In this document: positions 51,479-62,564 of the stretch, one piece after another
How positions within the stretch are numbered: position 1 is the stretch's first letter
How the letters are laid out: each line of letters starts with the position of its first letter
NCBI GenBank assembly: GCA_026419785.1
Contig: JAODTK010000965.1
Coordinates: forward strand, 248,001-312,000
Reading direction: 5' to 3'
Origin: Sclerodactyla briareus
Taxonomy: Eukaryota > Echinodermata > Holothuroidea > Dendrochirotida > Sclerodactylidae
DNA: 64,000 bases
The notes under the pieces: generated by a model
Seen by the model: the letters and a program-made list of their open reading frames with translations, nothing else
Database searches by the model: none
What the model was told of the DNA's origin: nothing
Program-made: the position numbers and the translations under genes

Positions 51479-51651
51479 CTTGCAATAGCTGAGGATTATT
51501 AGCCATCCAATAGACGCCTCTGTTAGTGTCTCCTTTCCCCCGATCAGCCTGGACCGAATAAAGCATGTGAGCTGAGATCTTGTGTGAACCAACAACACAC
51601 TGCACGTATCGAATAGAAACATCATAGCCCCCCAAAACAACTCCTAGTTCG
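51479..51651 (-). CDS. possible internal exon of an unknown gene
   Basis: A 173-bp minus-strand open segment is bounded by a plausible acceptor (ctattgcccatcag) and donor (caag then gtactt). It encodes 57 residues beginning ELGVVLGGYDVSIRYVQCVV and including RGVYWMANNP, with mixed polarity and no low complexity. I do not recognise the family, and no partner exon is visible nearby. It could be a chance frame; 60-70 codon frames are common in this window. Confidence 0.25.
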
Positions 51652-53089
51652 CTGATGGGCAATAGCGCAGATCAGAGATAAGCTCAGGGGTATCGGGAGG
51701 TTGCACTTGGAGTCAGGCCTATCCAACCACGATTTTAAGAATGTTTCGTCTCCAGCCCGCTTCTGAAATTACATATTTTTTTTAGTTACAGTGAGTGGTG
51801 GCGACCGGCAAATAAAAAATTGAAGTCGAAATTGAATATGTCGGTCTTAACACACTATCATTAGAGGCCCGTATCTACAAGGGAACAATTGAATATTTTC
51901 TTGATTCTTGTAAAACAATGTCGAGTTGAAGGAAGCTAGTAGGCACCACCGGGCATCAGATTCAGAAATAAAATGTTCTTCAGAGCAGTCGAATGTTGTG
52001 TTACGCATGAGGTAGATCGGACTGCCCTTTTTCACCCCTCCCCCACCCCCCCCCCCACTGGTGTCCCATTAGCCCATATGATAGTTCCCCCTTATCAAAT
52101 ACTTACCGGTGTCCTTTTCAGGCATTTTGTCCTGAAGCTTGCAGTAGACCAGTGCTTGCTCACGATCACAATTAATAATGAAATAAGTGACCGTGGACTT
52201 TCAGGCGCGTTCTAGGTCCCCTTTTTTTGGGGGGGGGGGGATTTGGGGGCTAACAGAAGTTGGATATAGTTGGGCGCGGAGCGTCCCAAAAGAAAATTTT
52301 TGACTTCACAAACTCTCCAAATGTCGGAAACGGCACTCCACGAATGTCTATCCTGCATGTTCCCAACCTTGCAATTAGATCTTGTGTCCTGCAAATTTCT
52401 CAATTAACGTGGGAAAAGTGTTCTTGTAAGAAGAGTACAATATGATACACTTGTGTTACTGCGATATTGATAATCATTGTTGGGGGGTTGTTCGTGGCGG
52501 CATTATTGCATATGAACATTTTGACTTCGTAATGACCGACGATGCACTTGTTTTTACGAGCTGTTAGGCTCATAAGAACTTTTAACCAATCACGGTCACC
52601 AGATTTGCAACGTTGCACTTGCCGCTTGAAGCCAGCCGGCGCGGCTCTGGACCTAATCTTCAGGGGGATGGGGGGGTTTTCGGGGTTAGAAACGACAAAA
52701 TAGCAATCAGACCGAAGTAAGTGAGTGGGCAGCTTTTACATTATATGTACAACACACCTGACTACCCTGGAGGGCCACTTAATAGAACGGCATCCGTTGC
52801 CAAACTCTGTATATGGAACCATTGTCCTGTGTGATCAAGGTGTGATGTGATTCCCGGACCTAAACGATGCAATAGCCCAGGAGCAAAGAAAACAAAAAAA
52901 AAAATTTTGGATTGTCAACGTGGATTGACAACTCTCACATACAACTAGCCTCAGATTCCTTACCAAATACGATACCTTGACCAATTTCAGTCCTGAATTT
53001 TCACATCTGTGCCGTAGTAATAGGCGAAATATGCACGCATGACTTAAAAACGCTGCTTGTAACCACTACCACTGCTCACCGTGGAACCA
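51652..53089. other. unassigned DNA with C/G runs
   Basis: A ccccttttttt segment directly followed by a run of 11 G (about 52217-52237) and a C-rich run near 52036-52060. No gene is recognised. Confidence 0.4.
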
Positions 53090-53470
53090 ACCGTACGGAA
53101 ATGGGGCGGAGCGTGGTTGCCGACTTGACAGTTGTCACTCACTCACACCTTACTCTATGGTGGGCACATGCCTGGAAGCACCTCGCCGCGGCACCCGCCG
53201 TTTCCAGTCAACCGGCCTTCTCCGGGCAAGCGCCCAGGCATGGTCCCTACCCATCCACATAACTCCAGTACCGCATTACTGTGCTAACTAAGACCTCGAG
53301 GTCATCCCGGCAGGGCGTCTCCGAGGCCTCCACCCACTGGATCCCGTACAGACCTACTCGGTGACATGATCGTCCGCCGGACGGCCGCTATATCGCAAGA
53401 CGCGCAGTTGTCATACTCTGTACAGCAGCCTATGTACTCTACCTTACGAGAATATTAAAGCATTTACTTT
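53090..53470. other. GC-rich island, possible LTR or SINE-like repeat
   Basis: Base composition is clearly richer in G and C than the flanks. The segment ends ctacc..acgagaatattaaagcatttactttca, with an ATTAAA-type polyadenylation hexamer near 53454. That layout is common in 3' parts of LTRs and in some SINEs. No second copy in the window and no retroelement coding region nearby support it, so the identity is open. Confidence 0.3.
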
Positions 53471-54789
53471 CATGACCTTGAGAAGTAGCGTAAGTAAGTA
53501 AGGGAAGTAGGAAATGTGACCTGCGGGAAAGTGGGTTGGCCTAAGGGTGTGGAAGGGGGCAGGACGCTCATGTTATTTCAATGATGCCAAACGCACAGTA
53601 TTCAACATAAAATATCAACACCCTCGGGTGTTTTTTTTTGGGGGGGGGCTTGAGCTCCCAAACCCCCCTCCTCCAGCCCCCCCCCCTCCCCCGTAGAAAC
53701 CCGCCTGCGTGACGTGCTTTTGGGACGCCCTCAGCCGCAACAAATGTTGATCTGCATTTTAACTATGAAATGTCGAGTAGACCTACACTATTGCACGCAC
53801 ATGGATTTGAAACTGGCAGGAATCTCCGACTCACATTGTCATACACAAAGCAGCGCGTTATCCAATTGAGGTTGGATTAGTCCGCGCCTTCAAGGGCTCT
53901 GATAGCACCTTGAATTTCATTACCGATTAGGGAGGGGGAATTTATTGCATGTATATATGCATATCTTCTCTCAATTAAAATCCCCGCATTGGAACTATGT
54001 AACATTATTAAGAAAAGACTGCTGATTAGCTATTAACCGTTATATTCTTACTTCCTACCCATAATTGCAAAGAATAGTGTCATGTGCCTAGCCAGGTATA
54101 TAGATTGTATTGAAACATAAGATTATGGAACACTCTCGTTTCGGCAGTTGAGCTGGCTGAGTGCAATTCATTAATATTTCCAGGAGATATGGGCTGAAAG
54201 GTAAATAGATGTCCGCTAATCCTTTTCTTGAAGACGTCAGCAGTTACCTAGCTTAATGACCTTCACTCAAACGAATGAGTGAGGTGTTAACCTATATGGA
54301 GTGAGTAGTAGCCTACACACATCCATAATAGGATGACCGTAAGCCTATCCATTGCAAATGCTGTTGATTCATGGAGTGTTTTTTTCTTGATAAAGTTTGT
54401 GAGTTTATGAGAGTGAAAAGGAATGTAAATTTGTGGCGTCTTCATTGCTCTTCAGACGCCCTAATCGTCAGATCTGGATCAGTTCAAAGCTCAATGTTAC
54501 ATAGTTCCTGGTGCAAACTCGTTTTCGGAAAGGAAATCGCTTTTGATTTCAAAGACAATGCTCTGCGTTTCATGGTTTCCCCATTATGTTGGAAGAAACA
54601 AAAAATTGATAAATCAGTATCGTACTTTTTTAGAACAGTGAAACGATCAGCGACAGTCAGGATATATCTAGGGTACTACGTACGCCCGTAGAGCCTGCTG
54701 ACCAATTGTCTTATCATTAGTTCTTTTTCTCAAAAGAAAACAACAATAAAAAAAGTGTAGTTCCAGGAAGAAGTAGGAAGGCAAATGTT
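53471..54789. other. unassigned DNA
   Basis: A C-rich and G-rich tract lies at 53630-53695. A 106-codon plus-strand frame at 54371-54691 lies just upstream of the LINE fragment and could be related to it, but shows no recognisable RT motif. Confidence 0.35.
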
Positions 54790-55075
54790 TCGCTTATTAA
54801 TTTCAATAAGGTCTGATTCTGGAGTCGCAACATGGCTTCAGGAAAATCGTTCATGAAAGTTGTTACTAGTTCTATTACAAATTGAAAAATAGTAAATGTT
54901 TTGATATAATTCTTCTGGACTTTCCGAAAGCTCTCGACAAGGCGCCTGATAAATGTCTCTGTTAATGTTTGAGTGCCTGGCCCGGTATTCACCGACAATG
55001 TCTGGAGTGAATTCAAGAGTGGCTTCATAATACTGAACGCAACGAGTTGTCATTAATGGGCGTTTTCCTACCTAG
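54790..55075 (+). mobile_element. CR1-like LINE reverse-transcriptase fragment, broken
   Basis: Plus-strand frames give RT domain blocks: LESQHGFRKNRSCES (about 54818-54865), then FDIILLDFPKALDKAPDKCL (about 54901-54960, the LDFSKAFDKVPH block carrying the first catalytic Asp), and TQRVV near 55036. This is the fingers/palm region, complementary to the C-terminal part found at 3575-4457, but it need not be the same element. No FADD box follows. Several stops are present. Confidence 0.8.
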
Positions 55076-55655
55076 CGAAATACCTAGCAAGTATAGAACC
55101 TGACCAATGCAGTGTGAATAGATATAAATATATAAATGTCAATAAATATATATAAACTGTCACCGTGAGAGAAAGAGGGACGGATAGAGAGGAGGGAAGA
55201 AGAAGAGTGATGCCTTCCAGAATTGTTGCCTTGATACGTGTAAGGCGTGATATATCTCCTGTGGAATCCTTTTGTCTCTTATTCCTTTCAGAGGTAAGGA
55301 CTCAGAGCGGAGATCTCGTTTTTCTCTTTTCAGTGAATTGGTACCTTGTTCGTATATCTTTCCACTATTTTAAAGGATGTAGTTTATCTTCGGGGATGTG
55401 GTGGATGGCCTGAAGCTGGTGTAGCTGATCCTCGTTCGATGGAGACCGGAACCAGCAGCAGGTACGAGCAAACCGGCAGACTCCGCTTGTTCAGAATGAC
55501 CACCGGCCCATTCGAACTGCTGAGTACCCCACCCATGCCTCCGGCATTGCGTCAAGAACCACAGGCAGACATAGTGAGTCACCGGCATTCACCCCCACCC
55601 ATTCACAGGCGTTGTTGAAGGAGCGGCAATAATATTAGGCTGAAAGCACCACAAT
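55076..55655. other. region 5' of the LRR gene
   Basis: It may hold promoter or 5' UTR sequence. Two overlapping plus-strand frames (82 and 90 codons) show no recognisable domain. Confidence 0.35.
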
Positions 55656-57062
55656 ATGGCGAGGTTCTCAATGATTACGGTCCTGGGTTTGGGAGCCCTT
55701 TTTTCACAGGAGCAAATGACGGATGCATTCGTAACTTCAGTACATCTCTGTTATGGGTCACAGCTACATTACAGCATTTCCAGCACTGTCCAATAAAACC
55801 CGGATAGGCACACTGAGGGTGGTCCGCATAAATATTTCGGACTCAAACTGGTAGCGTCATTCTGCCTTCGCTTCCAAACCTTGGGGTCCTGGTCCTTGCT
55901 CAGAATTGGCTTCGGTTTCTGCGTGCATCTTTCCTCGAGAAAACCAACCCATCCAGCGATTGACGCTTCGTGGGAATCAGTTTACCTCAATAATCTTTCG
56001 TGGCTGAAATACTTCGATCTGTCACATAATAGTATCCCAACCTTTCCACCACCCGATCGTTTGAGAAGAATGCGTTCCTTAGCATTCTGATCATGGCCAA
56101 CAACGGTCTTTGTGATATTGCAGACGATGCTTTGACCGGTGCCACCGGCCTGATTCACATCCAATTCCATCATAACAATCTCAGAGGATTCAACACCTTA
56201 TCAGCTGGTCACCCGTTGGTCATCTGAGCCAACGCTACTTGCCCTCAACAAGATTACCAACTGCCATCACGACTCCACCTTCGTGCCTGTCAATTTCTCG
56301 ACGTCAGCTCCAACACCGTCCATCCTTGGAGGCCTTTACACTGAGTGGATTCTTTGGAGGGGAGCTGGACCACCTGAGGCTTATGGACAATCACATATCT
56401 TCTATACACTCCTCTTATTTGGATTGGGAAAAATGAATATAACAACCTTGAACCTTACCACAAACAGACTCCGCAGCATTCCAGTGCTGTTCCTCCGTCG
56501 ACTCCCAAAACTCCTAACACTTAACCTAGAGCATAACCAGTTAGAACTTGTTCCGGACGGTGCTTTCAAGAACAACGGAGAGCTGAGAACCCTCCAGCTT
56601 TCAAGAAACAGGATCCACGTGGTGGGATCCAGATCACTCCCTGGATTGGCCTCACTGCGGTACCTTCACCTCAGCTTCAACAACTTGACGGAGCTTCCGG
56701 AAGAGATGCTCGACCATGCCCCACGCTTCTTTCAACTAGGGATCTATCACAACAACCTGACCTGCGGCTGCGAACTATACTGGCTTTACCGGTGGATGGA
56801 AAACAGTCCGTTTTACGAACTTCCCGTTGAGTGCCTCTCCTCCATGACCAGAGGATGACGACATTCGAGGAGTACCTTTTTGACGAGACCTGCGGCTGGC
56901 TGCTGACCACACCCGCCGTGATTACCCGTCTGGAGGCGGGCAATCCAGTGAGTCCCGACAGCACCCTGATGGTTACAAGGTGGGAGAATATCGCTGCACC
57001 TGCTCTGTTAGTTGTTCCAATACTGATCTACACGGTGATCTACAACGTTCAGCGCCCTCCGT
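55656..57062 (+). CDS. leucine-rich-repeat membrane protein, frameshifted
   Basis: The ATG at 55656 opens a signal peptide (MARFSMITVLGLGALFSQE). That frame stops at 55794, but LRR coding continues in other frames. Visible LRR units include TLRVVRINISDSN (about 55813), NLGVLVLAQN (about 55879), LSWLKYFDLSHNSI (about 55996), a unit with IMANNGLCDI (about 56090), GLIHIQFHHNNLR (about 56149), LRLMDNHISSI (about 56377), ITTLNLTTNRLRSIP (about 56438), LLTLNLEHNQLELVP (about 56510), LRTLQLSRNRI (about 56583) and LRYLHLSFNNLTELP (about 56656). A cysteine-rich LRR C-terminal cap starts LTCGCELYWLYRWMEN (about 56757-56804), with further cysteines near 56830 and 56890. The last frame ends APALLVVPILIYTVIYNV then QRPP and a stop at 57062, a likely single TM helix with a tiny tail. 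The product is predicted to be a cell-surface or secreted LRR protein, as in innate recognition or adhesion; the ligand is unknown. At least four frameshifts. It appears intronless over 1.4 kb. Confidence 0.8.
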
Positions 57063-57599
57063 AGATATTGCCAAACCAGCGCCCTCGCGACGTCGCACCT
57101 GAAACTGAAGACCAGGAGGCTGATCGTGTCACAGAATGTTAGACACACTAATCTAATAGGAATCCTGATAGTGTTACCCTGACTCTATTTTGCTGAATCC
57201 TATTGATTAGGGTTAGGCGGTGATGGACATGTGTGGGCTGACATCTGAAACCCTGAAACTGGGATATCAGGGAATAGTCTCCCAATGGAAACACACTTTT
57301 CTGTGCATGTCTCTGGAATTCAGCCTGAAAATACGCATGGGTCACCTCCAACGAGCTAGCTGTACTTGACAGATTCCATGAAGGGTTAAAAGTATAGCCG
57401 GGCGAAGAAGGCGGCCACAAGGCTGATATAAACTCGTCAGAACGCGCACATCTAACCAAAAAGCTCAAAGGCTTAGTGATTATTGACTCATGTCTAATAA
57501 CTATGACCAGATACATGGACAAGTGGAATAATGGGATGATAAACACCAAACTCCAGCTCGATGCGACCACGAGTTCTGGACTTATCGTTGCCCACAAGG
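57063..57599. other. unassigned DNA 3' of the LRR gene
   Basis: It probably includes the LRR 3' UTR. No AATAAA hexamer is obvious close by. The 168-codon minus-strand frame (57148-57654) extends into the tandem array and is treated as chance. Confidence 0.4.
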
Positions 57600-59180
57600 T
57601 TTGCAGATCGTGACCTCTGCTGACTTCAGATGATCTTGACCTGACCAGAAACAATAGGGATCATGTGCTCATCACGGGGAACCCACTTCAAGTTATTGTG
57701 TCAACAGCTTAAGATGGCCAGCATATAAGTTTCATAATTTCTCAAGTTTTGACCTATGGCTGGACCCCTGCCCTACACACAGAAAAAAATGGGGTTCGTG
57801 TACTCCCCATAAAAAAGCAGCATGCCAAATTTTAGCTTGGTCGGGCCAAGCGTTCTTGATTTATCGTGTCCACAAGTTTTCCGACCTTGGCCTAAGTTGA
57901 CTCAGATGACCTTTGACCTGAACCCAAAACAATAGGGATAATACACTCCACCCGGGGGAACCCACATACCAAGTATGAGGTTGATCCATCCAGGTGGGGT
58001 CAAGTTATTGTGTCCACAGACTAAGATTGGCATAATGAAGTTTTTCATAATTTCTCCAGTTTTGCCTATGTGACCCCTTCTCCACACAAAAACAATGGGG
58101 TCGTGTACTCCCCATAAAAAAGCAGCATGCCAAATTTTAGCTTGTCGGGCCAAGCGTTCTTGATTTATCGTGTCCACAACGTTTTCCGACCTTGGCCTAA
58201 TTGACCTAGGATGACCTTTGACCTGAACCCAAAACATCGGGATCATTACTCACCATGGGGAACCCACATACCAAGTATGAGGTTGATCCATCCAGGTGGG
58301 GTCAAGTTATTGTGTCCACATGCTAAAATTGGAACAAAAATTTTTTTTTTTCTTTTTTCACAATTCCCCACTTTTGACCAAAATGACCCCCGCTCTACAT
58401 TAAAAACTGAGTTTTTTTTACTCCCAATAAGGAAGCATAATGCCAAATTTCAAGCTTGACTGGACAGCATCATGGCTTATCGTGTGCACAAGGTTTTGAT
58501 GCTACTGGGGGGGGGGGGGTGACTTCAGATATAATATTTTTCACATTGCCCCATGGTTTTCAACTTTGACCTCTGGTCCCTCAGATGACATTTGACCTAC
58601 CGCAAAACAATGAGGATCATGTACTCATCATGGGAAACAGCATAACAAGCATGAGCTTGATCCCTCTAGGTGGGGTCAAGTTATCGTTTTCACAAGCCAA
58701 AATTGGTCAAAATGTCATTTTTTTCGATTTTTTACTAAAAAAATGATCTCAATCTCTACGAAAAACAATAGGGTTCTGTACTACTCCCCAAAAGAAAAAC
58801 TGCACAACAATTTCACCTTGAATTCGGTAAGCATTCTGGACCCTGTTGAACCCCGGTGACTTTTGACCTACCCCCCAAACCAATGGGGTTTATGTACTCA
58901 TTATAGGGAACCCACATAACAAGTACTTAGCTTTGATCCACTCGAATGGGTCAAGTTATCGTTTTCACAAGCCAAAATTGGCAGAAATCTTCATTTTCAC
59001 TTTTTTTCACACAAACGTGACCCCCAATCTACACGAAAAACAATAGGGTTCTTGCACTCCCTATAAAAGAGCTGCACACCAAATTTCAGTTCGATTGGGC
59101 CAAGCATTCTGTACTTATCGTGTTCACAAGAATTTTCAGACTTTGACCTCTGTTGACCTCAGATGACCTTTGACCTGTTG
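57600..59180. repeat. tandem array of about 300-bp units (family C satellite) with DR1 sites
   Basis: About five units. The anchor tcaagttat(t/c)gt(g/t)t(c/t)cac recurs at about 57690, 58008, 58301, 58675 and 58948. Each unit runs: gaccttTGACCT block, aaaacaat.gg.tcat..actc phrase, ggaacccacata.caagta, ggt(t/g)gatcc, tcaagttat anchor, a second T/A-rich block, and ttatcgtg(t)tcacaag. Perfect TGACCTTTGACCT stands at 57907, 58212 and 59164; a one-mismatch version (tgacatttgacct) lies at about 58586. Confidence 0.9.
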
Positions 59181-59399
59181 TTTTTTGGAGAGTAGCATAC
59201 TCGAGTAGGATTTGATATTTCAACAATACCGCATTAAATGCTCGGTTCTGTCATATACCACACTAGTTTGACTACTCATGTAAACTTTATGTAACTTTGA
59301 AACTTTTGAAAACCTTCATATTCCAGTTTGTTTACGAATATATCATTTTTTTTATTCAAAGAGGAATACCTATTTTCAACTAGGTGTGATGTGTCACAT
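59181..59399. other. unassigned spacer
   Basis: Short AT-rich interval with nothing recognised. Confidence 0.4.
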
Positions 59400-59640
59400 G
59401 AGACTGACTTCAATTTTCCCAAATAAATCACAAATTGACTACCTTGATCAGCATATTTTATGCTGAGAATCTAATCGGTTCATTCGAATATCCTGTACCA
59501 AATGTGCCAAATCCCCATAGCTCATTCATCCGTAATCTTGCTAACAAGCAGCTCAAAAACAATAAAAAATACATCGAATAGGCTAATCATTTACTTGATC
59601 AGTGACTTTCGTGCCCAAAATCAATCAGACTGGTAACGGG
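59400..59640. repeat. dispersed repeat F, copy 2
   Basis: Counterpart of 50700-51010. It shares taatcttgctaacaagc and the agtgactttcgtgcccaaaa block near its right end, then passes into the next array. Confidence 0.65.
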
Positions 59641-60210
59641 GGCGCAATCCCGTTACCACTCACAAATCTCATCAAAATCGGTCTTATAAGTTTCCTGCCA
59701 GATTGATTGCTAAGTCTCTGCCGAAACTTCATAGTATGGGAATTGGCAGATCGCTCTATATTATCGCCAGCTTCAGGTTGTACGTCTTTGTATTCGTTAT
59801 GGATCCAAGAAGATTAATATAGCCCTTCATAGGTTGCCAGATGGCCGAATGATAAGGCCAGCTTTAGGCTTGTATCAGTTCGTGAATATGTATTGATGTT
59901 CTTATCTTTTACTTTCATAGATGAACTCTTGGTAATCTTATTGATGAGACACTTAACATGTCTCATAGTATGGGAATTGGCAGATCGCCCTATATTATCG
60001 CCAGATTCAGGTTACAAAGTTGGTGAATAATGTGTTCCTTTTCATTGGTTATTTGTTAGGGATCCAAGGAGAATAATATAGCTCTATAGTTTGCCAGATG
60101 GCCGGGTAATGGGACCAGCGAGCTGTATCAGTTCGTGATTATGTATTGACGTTTCGTTGTTTCAGATGTATTTTTTGGTTATCTCATTTATAAGGCGCTT
60201 AACATGCCTC

Positions 60211-60787
60211 AGAGATTCTCCTGTTTGGGAGATTCTCCTGTTCGGGGTGATCGTTATGTTAATATATGAATAAACATTGTATGCAGACTATTAGATACAA
60301 AACAATCGTTCCCAGTTTAAAGACACCCTACGCTGTTTGGGTAATTCAACAATAGGTCGATTATCACAGTTGCTTGCGTTCCTCGATGTGTTACTGGTAG
60401 TGACGTTACTGCAAGTTCAGGTACCGTAGTTACCCTGAATAGTTATAACTAATAGAGTAACTATTCACAACAGCGAACTGCTGTTTGGTACGACTGTGAC
60501 GAATCTAATCTCAAAAGCTACCACCGGAAGCAGTCTATTCTTATTTAACTATCTCGAAATGTACATTGAAAACTACCAATCCAAACCAGGCTTTTTTGTA
60601 GTTGTCCTTATATGGAATAAAAATTGGAGGCTCGGGCTGGACGAATTTTCAAGAGGGCTGAAAATGAGTCCCCTATTATTTCCATATGGGTGGAGGTTGC
60701 ATTGTGGGAAAATGGCAATCTCATGAAATTCACATTCTCATAACAGGAGACAATTTTGTCCTTCCGAATAGGAGAATCTCCTGGACT
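60211..60787. mobile_element. inverted-repeat element inserted in the family G array
   Basis: Uninterrupted units read cttaacatgtctcatagtat. Here the two halves lie about 577 bp apart, giving an exact empty-site comparison. The left end carries gagattctcctgttcgggg (60229-60247), preceded by a near copy at 60212-60229. The right end carries ccgaataggagaatctcc (60764-60781), whose complement matches it. This layout fits a non-autonomous DNA transposon or MITE. The interior has a 76-codon frame without a recognisable transposase motif. No clear target-site duplication was seen. Confidence 0.7.
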
Positions 60788-61098
60788 GTAGTATGGGAAT
60801 TAGCAGATCGCCCTATATTATCGCAGATTCAGGTTACAAAGTTTGTGAATATGTAGTCATTATTGTTGCTTCTTAATTGTAGATCAGAGGGATTAATATA
60901 GCCTATAGAAAAAGGGATTGCCACATAATTTGACAGCATTAGACTGTACTAGTTTGTGAATATGTATTAATACCCGTGTTGTTACTTCTATCTCCTATTG
61001 GTGTATCTTCGGCAATCTTAATAATGAGGCGCTTAACATGGCCTCATAGTATGGGTATTGACAGGTCACCTCATTCTATGGCGATCTTTAGGTTACGA

Positions 61099-61205
61099 AA
61101 GATAATATAATAGAGTGATACTTGTAAAGCGCTTTGAGCACTTCGCCAGTTGGAAAGGCGCATATAGATACTATCTAGGTATGTATATTATATTTATTAT
61201 TAACA
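61099..61205 (+). mobile_element. SINE/LINE-type 3' tail inserted in the family G array
   Basis: An insert of about 107 bp interrupts a unit between ggttacgaaag and cttacgaatat. It contains cttgtaaagcgctttgagca and ggaaaggcgcatatagata, then an ATT-rich end, the classic form of L2-type and related SINE 3' tails. The repeated aaag on both sides (cgaaag left, aaaag right) is a possible target-site duplication. The tail at 11360 (gcgctatataagac) is related in form. Confidence 0.7.
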
Positions 61206-61635
61206 AAAGCTTACGAATATATACTAATTCTTCTTGTTAAATCATGAATATGGCCTATAATACAGAGGTTGCAATTGCCAGCTGGCCACGTAATATGGCA
61301 TATTAAGGCTTTACCCGTTTTGTGAAATATGTAATGTTTTTTGTGGTTACTCTCGTTTTTTATCTCTGCCCCAGCAGTGACCTCATACTATGAGAATTAC
61401 CAGCTTGCCAGGAGGGCCAAAATTGTCATTGTAGAACTTATTCTGTAAGGTGATTATGATGGTGGCCTTATAATAAATAGGGTTTTTCGGACGGCTAGTT
61501 TGTGAATATGTATTATTGTTTAACTGTTACTGTTATAGATGTATCATTTGGTGATCCCATAACTGACAACGCACCTTGGAGGGAAATACTGCAAAAGTGG
61601 AAGTCATGGAAGTGTGAAGAAACATTTTTCAAGTG

Positions 61636-61865
61636 CTGTGAATCGTTTCGGAACTTACATAGATGGAAGAGCTCATATCAGAAACCTAAACTGTCAAATC
61701 CGCGGAGTTCCCAACTCATCTAATTTGGTATCATATGTCATTAATAATTTAGGTCCAATTGTTGCACGAGGGGAAGTAAATGAATATTCTATGGAGTGTA
61801 CACCAGTGATGGCTGGAGTTAAAAAAGTGCAAGTAATCCTTTTTCCCGGAGTCAACAAGTGCTAA
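61636..61865 (+). CDS. possible exon of a transglutaminase C-terminal-like domain
   Basis: An open frame runs to a TAA at 61863-61865 and encodes about 76 residues. It includes IRNLNCQIRGVPNSS, then INNLGPIVARGEVNEYSMEC, then TPVMAGVKKVQVILFPG, ending VNKC. The order of an NL.C.I.G strand, a NLGP phrase and an EC.P..AG.KKV strand pair resembles the last immunoglobulin-like beta-barrel of transglutaminases. A putative acceptor (aaacatttttcaag) sits at its start. The catalytic core (Cys-His-Asp) would lie in upstream exons that I do not find; the segment directly upstream is tandem repeat. It could be an orphan exon, a pseudogene fragment or chance similarity. Confidence 0.35.
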
Positions 61866-62560
61866 GCATATATTTATTCTTAAAGGATCCTGTGAATTTT
61901 TTATTCGAATCGGTGAACATATCTCGTTCCTAAAAAGTAAATTTTGCTTGACTTTGATTGAGTATGCCCCCGCCCACTATGATGTCATCAAGGACTTGCG
62001 TAATAAAAGGTATGTCTCATCTTCACCATCTCACGATGGTTAGTTGCGGTTGGATTTTTTGAATATCAATCAAATGAAGGATCCTTTTCGAATCATGTTC
62101 CGCGCGTACACTTCCACTGACCTTTAATATTGGGTACAATAGAGAAGTTATATTGTGGGAAATGGAAAATATTTCTATAGTTGTAACCTAATTTCAATAT
62201 AATCCTGGTCATGGCCCTTCAAAGTTTGGGTCACTATGTCGAAAAAAATCAGAGACAGTATTTTCGTGCTTAGTGCATGAAGTCACGTATGTGTATTCTG
62301 TTGTTCATCGTGTTGAATAACTATATAGACACTTCCGCATGAGTCTGTTGTCTGCTCTTCGAAAAAAAGTGAGAGCACCAATGGTGCTGTAGCTCAAAAC
62401 GCACAAAATACCAAGACGAATGTCCAACTACGTATAAATGTTCAAGATCATGAGGCCAAGAGCAGTTTCAAACAATGGCCCTATTGTTAACCCTGTAACG
62501 ATTCTGACAGTGATCTTCATATGGACCAAAGATGTCTTAGCAGTCAGTAAAACATTTCAC
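61866..62560. other. unassigned DNA
   Basis: If 61636-61865 is a real last exon, its 3' UTR lies here. Nothing else is recognised. Confidence 0.4.
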
Positions 62561-62564
62561 ATGA

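Larger units (their letters stand above)
59700..61578. repeat. tandem array of about 240-bp units (family G), twice interrupted
   Basis: The anchor atagtatgggaattggcag recurs at about 59734, 59968, 60790, 61047 and, diverged, 61386. Each unit continues with atcgccctatattatcgcca, cag.ttcaggtta, gtgaatatgtatt, tt(a)ctttcatagatg, ggtaatctta and gcgcttaacatg. After subtracting the insertions at 60211-60787 and 61099-61205, all spacings are close to 240 bp. The last unit ends near 61578, just before the possible transglutaminase-like exon. Confidence 0.85.

Noticed and set aside
57148-57654. 168-codon minus-strand open frame
   Set aside because: No recognisable domain, and it runs into the family C tandem array on the antisense strand, so it is most likely chance.
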